NCBI GenBank assembly: GCA_003116995.1
Contig: BDSL01000041.1
Location: 682,001 to 746,000 of the forward strand
From: Yamagishiella unicocca
Lineage: Eukaryota > Chlorophyta > Chlorophyceae > Chlamydomonadales > Volvocaceae
Length of the DNA stretch: 64,000 bases
Reading direction: 5' to 3'
Below the pieces are notes generated by a model. It saw nothing but the letters and a program-made list of their open reading frames with translations, made no database searches and had not been told where the DNA came from. A program made the position numbers and the translations under genes. Shown piece after piece: positions 55,792 through 64,000 of this stretch (positions are counted from its first letter, which is position 1; each line of letters opens with the position of its first letter).

Positions 55792-57986
55792 TGGCGAGAG
55801 ATGTTTGCGTTTGCGATGAGGGACAGGAATGTGCGGGGGTGTCTTGCGTTGAAAATCGGACAAGGCCAGCCGGCGGTACGTGCACGTTGCACGTCGTCGC
55901 CCTGGCACATGTTGTCCAGTTATATGAAAGTTTTATATTGATTGGTCTGCGCAGTCTGCGAGCATGAATGTGAGGATAGGGATGTCCTTTGTAGTTCTCG
56001 AGGGCCGGTCAGTGGCATAAGGTTTCATCCATTTGAACGGAAGGTCGGATCATGAAGGTCCTCCCCCGTCACTTGACAGGTTCTTCTGCCTTTTAGATTG
56101 CTATTTTTGCGAATGAGTCCGGAGCGGAAGAACAGAGAGTCATTGAGAGAGATTATTTGCGGCCTGCCGTGTGTGTGCGTTGTGTGTGTGCGTTGGCAAC
56201 GTATGACCCAAAAGTGCATCACTGCGTAAGAATGTCGGCGTAAGGGTTGTAGCATTTCAACGTGGTAGGTCTGGCTTGCCACGGCTGTGCGTGGCCGTCC
56301 TCCCAAGGAGGATCGATCACTCGATTTTGTCGGTTGTGTGAGACGTGGGGTCCGCCATTGCGTTTATGTTCCTGTCTCCTCGTTTGCTTGCCTGGTTTAG
56401 AGCAGCTCCGCATAACGGGGGTTCATGTATGCGGAGGGCGGCGGCAGGCGGCACGGTATCATGTGAGCCGAGATCTTTAGGTTGGTACGGCTCCCTTTGC
56501 TCAGGGTTCTCGGCTCTTAAGCTTCGGCGCTCATGCTTTGATTTTGAAGGTACTGAGGGTTGTCTTTTCAGTAGTGGCGCTTTCAGCTTCACGACGCTTC
56601 GAGACGAGGACCACGAACGCATGACGACGTTGGCCTCTGGCAAAATGTACCTTACGTGCTGGACTCACTTTCTCTTGATATCGTTCTTGGCGTCGTCAGG
56701 AATGGACGTGTCGTACCTGGGACGAACACACGAGTGCTGCTTTGTACTTATAGAATTCCCTAAGCGATGCTTTCTGACAGGCTACTTGCGGAGTGATAGT
56801 GTGCGCGACGCCGTCACATGACAAGACTCGTCGCCATCTTATCGGTTGCGCTGGTTTGCGCCACCAGTCCTGACTGGTGAATTTTTGCGGCCACCGATGT
56901 TCTTCGGTTTTTTTGGTCCTTCCCAATGGTTTTACTTGGGATTCCTTGCGCCCCAGCGCGAAGGACCCTCCCAGCTCTGTAACCTCCGCGAGCGATGGAC
57001 CGTTTCCCTACAACATTCGCTGTCACCGGTCCGTCGGTCAGCCGACACCGGACCTGCATGTGCGCGGCCACCTTAAGCGCGCAGCCTCGGGCAGCGCGTA
57101 GACACATTACTCGACCGGGTATTCTATTGCCGGACGAGCAAAAGGCCATCTGCCTGCTTGTGCGAGGGTTTAGGGTTTTCTGCAAAGAAAAAAATGTTAC
57201 AAGCGGGAGGAGGGTCGCACCGGCTGCGGGGTAATTCGGTGTTGGGCAGGGCCCTGCCACTGTGCCTCAGCGTTGCCAGCGATACGCGAGGGGCGGTAGT
57301 GACGACCTCATGGCAAAACGGCTACGGAACAGCATGACCAATTTTTCGCTTTGCGTGGCTTGCGAGGTGAGGCTGTGCAAATGTAGGAAAACACGTATGC
57401 TTCATTCTGCTGGTTCGCTGGGTGCGACCTCTGTTGCACGAGCGAGACCTGCGAGATGTTTACAGATCCCTTAGTCCGACGACACGGCAACCATAACGCT
57501 TTACCAACGGCGCAGTTCGACGCCGTAGCAAGAGCGGCGCGTCCCTGAGTTCCGTCAAAAACGGGACACTTGCAGCCTGCCCACGTCGTCTACGAGCTCA
57601 TGTCGCCTTACCCTGCCCACACCGATGAGGGCCGATGAGGGCCTTGGCCCCCGATCCACGCACCACCATCACCATCAGGTCTGGAGCCCACTGTAACAAC
57701 CACAACAACCACCACGACCACCAGAATGACGCCCCTTCAATCCTTTCTTTCTGGTGGGCTGGCCAGTGCGCCCTCGCAACCCGTCCCAACTAGCGCAGTG
57801 CCTCAGCGCGCCAACCAGCAGCAGACGTCATACGCGAGCTTCACAGCTCGCACACACGGCCGAATGCCACCGTGTTAGAGGCCTCGCCGTGCGTGGGTTT
57901 CACACAACAAGCCATGTGCGGGCCAAGCGGGCTGTGCGAGGCCTCTCGGATCCTAATCTTCTAGGGTTTTGGTTCCGGACATGTGC
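55792..57986. other. convergent spacer, VTC2 / cyclophilin
   Basis: About 2.2 kb without a supportable exon, moderately lower in GC. It carries an inverted R2 copy (57676-57720). The frames at 56345-56821 (158 codons) and on the minus strand lack family features or splice-linked continuation. The 3' UTR of the cyclophilin lies at the right end; a TTACA near 57461 is a candidate signal. Confidence 0.45.
57676..57720 (-). repeat. dispersed repeat R2 with (AAC/ACC) tail
   Basis: AGGTCTGGAGCCCACTGTAA then CAACCACAACAACCACC. Confidence 0.6.
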
Positions 57987-60900
57987 TCACAGCGCCAGGA
58001 CGCGTGCTGCCTGGAGGGTGGAGCGGGCCAGGGCCGCGTGCTGGCGGACGGCGGCGCGGATGGGCGCTGCCACGGTGCGGGTCCTCACGGGGCAGACGGC
58101 TGGCCTGCGGGGGAAAGGCGGGGGGGTGGCGTGAAACCCGTTGACGCGAGAAAGACAGGATAATTGGCGGGAGGTTACATAAAAGAACCGGTAACTCGAC
58201 ATAGTTGGCGGGGGGGGGGCGGGAGACGGCAAGGCAGAGGACGCGGCGAAGGGCGGTGAGGAGAGGTGGGGGTGAGGTAGCGGCGGTGAGCAGGCAGCGG
58301 CAGGGCAGATAGCAGGAGCTGCCAGGGCAGGTGGCGGCGTGTGGCAGCGGCAGCTGTTGTGGCGGTGGCGGTAACGGCCGCTGGAGACGCAGCCGATGTC
58401 CCCTATCGCTCTTCTGAGGCCCCTGGTGCCAGCTGCGCGCGCCGCCGCCGCAACACCGTCCGATCCGCCCGCACGGACCTGCTGACGCCCGCGGCGAAGG
58501 GCCGCGCGGCGGCGCCGGAGGAGACGGAGCTGAGGGCGCGGGCCGAGGAGCCCATGGCGCCGCCGCGGGCGGCCTGCTGCTGCCGGGGCGCAGCCGCGCG
58601 GGCCGCTCCTGCAGCGAGGAGCCAGGGGTTGAGGAAAGCCTGGGGAAGGAGAGGAGCCTGGGCGGGGGCCGGGAGCCCCCAGGAATCCGGTGCGTACGGA
58701 GGCGGCGGCGAGGAGGACCCAAAACCGCGCCCCGCCCGCCCACCCGCACGCAGCTGCACTCGCTCAACGCAACCTGGCGTTCCCCCCTACGCTCCCCCAA
58801 CATACACATACACACACACCCACACGCACATACACACACACGCGCTCGGCTGCCCCACCAACCCACCCGCGGGCAGCACCCCGCAGTCCGCGATCATCAC
58901 GTCGAAGGAGGTCTCGCCGCTGCGGCTGCCGCACGCCTCGACGGCCTTGACCACCTCGTATCCGCTGACCACCTGCGCCAGGAGGGCGGGGGCGGGGGAG
59001 GGGGAGGGATAGCTGTGTATGTGGAGGGCGTGTGTCCAGGTGCTATGGGTTTTAGCGCGTACAAGCGGATGTACATGCTGGAAAAAGGTTGCGCTGAGAG
59101 GGGTGGGGGAAGGGTCCCTCCATGGCTTCGGGTGCGCCACACGATATTCCTATCCCTGTGCAGTACACGAACGGCTGCGATGCAACCAGTGAGTGGCGGC
59201 GCTGTTCAGTGCCGGTTAAGGAGCTGGTCGCCGTTGATTTGTGTCTAGATAGACCAGGTGACAACGTCCGGTCAGCAAAGGAGCCACAGGCCAGGAGAAG
59301 CAGTAGAGTACACCGGTATGCCATGCGCCCGCCGGCCACACATGCTTATCCTCAAGTCCACCTTCCCACCTCACGCACACCCATCATCCATCCCCTGGCC
59401 GCGCGCCCTCCACCCCCCTCTACCTGGCCGCCCGCCCCCCACCCCCCTTTACCTGGCCGAACACGACGTGCTTGCCGTCCAGCCACGAGGTGGTGGATGT
59501 GCACAGGAAGAACTGCGAGCCGTTGGTGTTGGGGCCCGCGTTGGCCATGGACAGGACGCCGGGGCCGGTGTGGGTCAGCTTGAAGTTCTGCAGGCGGGCA
59601 GGGCGGCGGGACAGGCGGGCAGAGGGGCGGTCGGAGGGGTGAAGTATGTGTATGTGTGTGGGGTGGCGTAGGAGTGGGTGAAGGCGCGCGGAGGATGGCG
59701 TACGTGGGTGGGAAGCATTGGGTAGACGAGGTCGGCAGCGAATCGCCATCCTTGATTGCTGTCGGTTGGTTGGTTTCGGCGCGCGAATGCACGGCAAAAG
59801 GAGGGAGGTCAGATGGTGGCGTACCTGCCATCTCCCCGAGTGGCTCACCTACCACGCTCAGCCCTCCAGCCCTCCAGCCCAACCCGGCCCGACTCGGACA
59901 GCCGCTGTATGCCATGCCCTGTGGTGTGGTGTCATGCCCTGTGGTGTGGGATCATGGCTGCGGCTGTCTGTGCCACCGCCGCCCCCCTTTGCGCCAAATC
60001 CACGCCAAGTCGACACCATCCCCATCAAACCCCCCCACACCCCCGGCGGAGCTGCTGACCGAAGTGAACCCCCACCTCGTCAGCGAACTTGGCGCCGTAG
60101 ATGCTCACACCGCCGGTGCCGTTGTCCCGAGTGAAGTCGCCGCCCTGACGCCGGTCAGGGTGAGGGGGGTTTCGAGGAAGACCCGTGGGTGAGGGGGGAG
60201 GAAGGGGGAGGGGGGACAGTGAGGCGGGCGGGGACGCCAGGGGGCCCCGATGGAGGCGGGAGGTGGGAGCTGGCAACTGCGGGTTGCATCATCCGCCTGT
60301 GGCCGGTGGGGCGCCTAAACGCACTCGCACGATGGTGGGGGGTGGGAGGCCAGGCTGCGGCGTCGGCGGCAGCAGGGGTTCGGCTGAGAGGATAGGGGTT
60401 GCGACATTGTTCTGGCCGCCGGGGGCAGCCCGAGGCTTCCCGCACCGGCCCTCACCGCACCGGCCCCTCCCCCCCCGGGTCCGCCAGCGCACCCCCACCG
60501 CCGGGGGGTCTTCCTCGAGCCCCCCGGGTCCGCCAGCGCACCCCCACCGCCGGGGGTCTTCCTCGAACCCCCCGGGTCCGCCAGCGCACCTGGCACATGA
60601 AGTTGGGGATGACGCGGTGGAAGCGGGAGGCCTTGAAGCCCTTGCCGGGATCGCGCAGGCACAGCTGGCGGAAGTTCTGCGGTGGGAGGACGCGCGGGCG
60701 GAAGGCAGGCAGGCGAGGTGGGGTGGGTGAGGTGAGGTGCGCATCGGCGGTTGGGTGGTCGTCTGGGGAGCGCTTCCGCATGCCGGTGGCTGCGCGGCGC
60801 TTTCCGCACATGTATACTCTCTTTCCGCACATGTGTACTCTCTTTCCGCGCAGCTGCGCGCCCGCCGCCCCGGCCGTTACCTCGGCGGTCTTGGGGGTGA

Positions 60901-61428
60901 CGTCCTCCTTCAGCTCCTGTCGCAGTGTTGCATCCGTTGGGGGGGAGGGATTTGGGAAGGTGGGAAGCGAGGAGGCCACTGGGGTGGGTTTGCGCAGCGC
61001 AAGCGAGGCAGATGGTAGGGCTACGGTGATTGGCAGGCACTGGCTGGGCCGCTGGCAGGAACAGATCGGGCGGGGGAGCGCGGATTTGCTGGTGGTGGTG
61101 CCAGGGGCTTACACGGCGTGCAGAGAGGCCAATGGGTGCGTTCGGGATGGAGCTGTCGGGCCTGCAACCAATCGCCCTTTGTTGCTTGCCACTGCATGGT
61201 AGGACTGGCACACAACAATCGCACAGGACTGCGTAGTGAGCACGCACACCTCACTACACGTTACTACACATGCCTCCTCAACACCTGCTCCATGAGGATG
61301 TCTAGCCTCTGCCCCTCAAGTGCCCCCGACTACCCGCCAGTGTTCCCACTTGCCATGACGACGCGGCCGAGCGGTGTGGCGTCACCGTAGCGGCCCAGGC
61401 TGATGTCGAAGAAGACCAGCGGGTTGGA
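57987..61428 (-). CDS. cyclophilin-type peptidyl-prolyl isomerase (5' exon not found)
   Basis: Catalyses cis-trans isomerisation of Xaa-Pro bonds. Exons in coding order: 61428-61354, 60916-60881, 60676-60590, 60144-60076, 59587-59453, 58972-58859, then probable tail exons 58639-58479 and 58104-57987 (TGA); together 264 residues. Core: [79 protein letters not shown]. The catalytic Arg (FHR), Phe (NFM), Gln (CQGGD), the Trp of SWLDGKH and its His are all present, so the enzyme should be active and cyclosporin-sensitive. The first intron has a GC donor (ATG|GCAAGT at 61353). The exon at 61428 opens at an acceptor, so the start lies upstream. The ~95-residue Ala/Arg-rich tail after ADCGVLP is unusual for the family and its splicing is tentative. 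Confidence 0.88.
58172..58210 (+). repeat. dispersed repeat R1, partial copy
   Basis: GGTTACATAAAAGAACCGGT then AACTCGACATAGTTGG, between the two tail exons of the cyclophilin gene. Confidence 0.7.
60476..60591 (+). repeat. 48-bp repeat, 2.5 units, including a splice donor
   Basis: CCCCCGGGTCCGCCAGCGCA occurs three times (about 60473, 60522, 60571) with GGGGGTCTTCCTCGA between. The third copy abuts the cyclophilin exon 60676-60590 and supplies its GTGCGC donor. Confidence 0.85.
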
Positions 61429-63363
61429 CTAGCCAGGGCAGGGCAGCGGTGTCAACGTCAGCGTGGGGTTTGCGAAGTATATGAAGATCGAATGAAAGGG
61501 CCGAGCCGTGAGTGTGTTTTCGGCGACGTGTTTGGTGGAAGTTGTACTGCACGGCGACAAGGATATGTGGTTGGTGGTTCTTCACGATGCCCCGACCAAG
61601 TGACAGTATATAACAGTAGCAGCTAATATATCTCACTAACGGTCTTTATCCTTATAGCTTTAGCCGGCATCCGGATCCGCGCACACCGCGTGCGCGATCT
61701 TCACAGTGGCCATTTCAAGAAGGCTAAATTATGGCTCATATAAAGCATTTCTATGGCTTACCGGGTTGGGGGGGCCAAGAGGCGGGGCAAAAGCGGTCTT
61801 TGCCTTGGCCATCTGGGCGATGGCCTCCTTGTTGTTTGCGCTTTGGCCTTGACCCATTTTGGCTAAGTTGTAAATCAAGAAGTAAAATGGGGTTGAAGTA
61901 TTTAGGAGTAGCTGGCAGGCTACCTTGCAATATTGTGCGCCGGCCCAGTTCGATCCAGATCACTGGAACCAAGCATTGCTGTCGTTCTGACCAAAGTGAC
62001 GCCTTAAAAGCCAACCTGGAAAAGACAATCGTACTACCGGTACTTGTATTTAATGCACTACCTAGAAATCGATGTAATGAAAAGGCTGGGTTACCAACAT
62101 CAGCTGGAGCAGAGGAGAGCTAGGGGTAGAGCGCTGGCAGGGCAGGGCACCGGGCTAGGCACCGGTCTTAAGGATTGCAGTCAAAGCGCAGGGCCATGCG
62201 AAGTGATTCGGCTTAGCAAATGTATCGGAGCGCATGACCTCCGTAACGTTGGCTGATGTTATGGGTGTTGTTTTCGGACCCAGATGTAATATAGGAAAGC
62301 GGCGGGGCCAGGGGCTAAGGGAGACTGGAGGGGTGGAGGGGCCTGGTGTGTCCTGAAAGGGGGACAGCAGTGTCATGTCCGTTTGCCAGAGTCCAAATAC
62401 CGGCCGATACCGGCAAAGGATGGCTTCAGACCATATGGATAAAGCAAGTGAAGTCGACTGACACACGATGGGGCTCAGCTCATGACAGAGGGTGACGTTG
62501 GGGCCCTTTGGGGCACTACCTAATCCCATGTTACCCTACCCTCTGCCAACTGGTGCTCACGAATCCTCGCGCATGGACCGGCTCTTCTTTTGCTTATTTG
62601 CGAATGCAGTTATGGCGGGGCAGCACTGGGCAGCATTCGTTCAGTCGCCCTCACGCCTTGCAGTTATGCTGGCTAGTGTTTGTTTGCCGAGAGTTTCCGC
62701 CGCCCTTCCCACCAAACCAGTAAAACGGCGCAAACACGGTGTGACAGCGACAGAAAAGGGGGGCTCAAACGGGCCTTGACGTAGGTCGGCGTAGGCTGGC
62801 GTAGGTCATCGACGTTGTACGTGGGTTGCGAGCAGGGAGGATTAACTTATCCGCGCTTGGATGCGCTCAGAAAGCCACGGAGTGCCACGGCAACTGGCGG
62901 CAACAGTGGATCTGGATAATAAACCGTGATATAGTCCCATACTGGCACTATTACAGCGTGCTTCAAAGCTTCATCCTTAAAATCGTCATTTTACATCTAT
63001 GTCGTCGGGTGATACGCCGAGGTGTGCGTTGAGAGTCACGAGAGAGTCTGGGAGTCTGGTGGGGACTGCTGGCTAGGGAGCTGTGCACCCATTACGCATC
63101 ACTTGCCGTACCACCACGAGACACGGTATCCGCTGAACTTGTGTATAACTTTTCATCCTTAGCGGTAATGACGGACAATGAAGACTTGCTAGCTGGCGTT
63201 CCATGCTTGGGTTCCAGCAATTTGTTTTGAATGTTAGACTCTGGCTATTCATCAGATCACAAGGCTGTGAGAATGATGCTCAATCCAAAGCATTATTACT
63301 TGAAATGTGCGTCAATTATCAACCGATTAAGCGCTTGACTGTTGACAAAGACTCCTGCAGCGA
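61429..63363. other. spacer left of the edge gene
   Basis: About 1.9 kb. The missing first exon(s) and promoter of the cyclophilin gene should lie in its left part, and the 5' flank of the edge gene in its right, AT-richer part (62900-63360). No convincing exon was found. A minus-strand frame at 62014-61751 shows no link to the cyclophilin acceptor. Confidence 0.4.
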
Positions 63364-63725
63364 ATGGAGGACGCGAAAGTCACGGAGCTGCGGAAGGGGG
63401 TCAGGCACCAGCTGCAACAAGCCGGTGTACAAAGCGTTTTGCACCAGCTGCTCCTTGAATATCAGCGGAGCGGCGAGGTCGTGACTCCGGATGATGCTTT
63501 AGACATCCTGCAAGTGAGGGACAAACACTGTAGACAACTACGCGGTGCAACCTTCTTACGGTAGTGGGTGCTATTATATCCTATTGCTGACACGCGGTTT
63601 TCTCGCAGGGTCGCGGCGTCATCGACCAGCTCGTGCGTACGGTCCGCCCACCTCAGCAGGCGGTGGAGGCGCTTGCGCAGATTTCCAATGTGGGGTCCCT
63701 TAAGCCTGCGGAGCTGCCACCGTGA
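63364..63725 (+). CDS. small helical protein, probably continuing past the window
   Basis: Exon 1 (63364-63513) starts at an ATG in GCGAATGGAGG and ends at a GTGAGG donor. Exon 2 starts at 63609 after a CTCGCAG acceptor and keeps phase. Read through, exon 2 stops at TGA 63723-63725 (88 residues). However, CC|GTGAGT at 63721-63727 is a strong donor that would skip this stop and continue the gene to the right. The protein is helical (VTELRKGVRHQLQQAG, VLHQLLLEYQRSGEV, then DDALDILQGRGVIDQLVRTV). The GV..VL..LL.EY..ALDIL spacing faintly recalls MYCBP/AMY-1-like docking proteins. I would not assign it on this evidence. Confidence 0.5.
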
Positions 63726-63930
63726 GTGAGGTATACGGCAGAGGGAGGGACCGAAGAGGGACAGAGCTACGTCCTGCGAGCGTGTAAGTCTAAGGGAAAG
63801 CTGCTTTCTGTGTATTCCACTGCACAACTTCCATTGCGAAATCCTGAGGCTTCCTGAGTGGAATGTGCAGTGGAATACGTGGATGCGTCTGAAGCAAGGA
63901 TTCACAGTCAGGCGGAAGCACAAAACGCCC

Positions 63931-64000
63931 CACGCCTCCGGCCCTCCATGCCTCCGGCCCTCCACGCCTCCGGCCCCCCATGCCTCTGGCCCCCCATGCC
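63931..64000 (+). repeat. 17-bp tandem repeat running into the window edge
   Basis: Four units of CGCCTCCGGCCCTCCATG type, the last cut by the window end. Confidence 0.8.

Noticed and set aside
56345..56821. 158-codon frame downstream of VTC2
   Set aside because: No family resemblance and low-complexity-free but atypical codon composition; likely 3' UTR or spacer.

Overview
The window is nuclear DNA of a green alga, most likely a volvocine (Chlamydomonadales) species. Coding exons are GC-rich with Gly/Ala/Gln homopolymers. Genes are split by many short GC-rich introns with GTGAGT/GTGCGT-type donors and GCAG acceptors. TGTAA, the usual poly(A) signal of this group, follows several stop codons. 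The families present (a giant OPR/RAP protein, a VTC2-type GDP-L-galactose phosphorylase, CBM25/53-like domains) fit a chlorophyte. There are no operons. I assembled exons by eye from splice sites, reading phase and protein-family continuity; each internal exon given below closes in frame.

Layout from left to right. (1) The 3' part of an unrecognised + gene (493-2272). (2) An 8-exon short-chain dehydrogenase on the minus strand (7429-3643). (3) Two tandem + genes for related esterases: a short single-domain copy (8681-10312) and a long protein (11899-19371) built as esterase, two CBM25/53-like starch-binding domains, second esterase. (4) A mitochondrial ribosomal protein MRPL47/uL29m gene on the minus strand (24500-22630). 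It is divergent from (5) a + gene for a probable secretory-pathway FAM20-like kinase (24923-29483, two blocks joined by inference). (6) A Qa-SNARE syntaxin (31855-34212). (7) A very large minus gene (51624-36578) for a ~3,550-residue OPR-repeat protein ending in a RAP domain, with one 7.9-kb first coding exon. (8) VTC2 on the + strand (53522-55491), divergent from the OPR gene. (9) A cyclophilin on the minus strand (61428-57987, 5' exon not found). (10) The start of a small + gene at the right edge (63364 onward).

The genes look like unrelated housekeeping and accessory genes: ascorbate synthesis, organelle translation and RNA processing, vesicle fusion, protein folding. The exception is the esterase pair, which arose by local duplication. 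The most unusual locus is the esterase-CBM-CBM-esterase gene, whose architecture points to a polysaccharide- or starch-bound substrate.

Introns and spacers carry at least three dispersed repeat families (called R1, R2 and R3 here) in both orientations, plus many minisatellites and microsatellites. R2 copies carry a trinucleotide tail, as non-LTR retroelement 3' ends do. Two coding exons are flanked by inverted copies of a repeat family.
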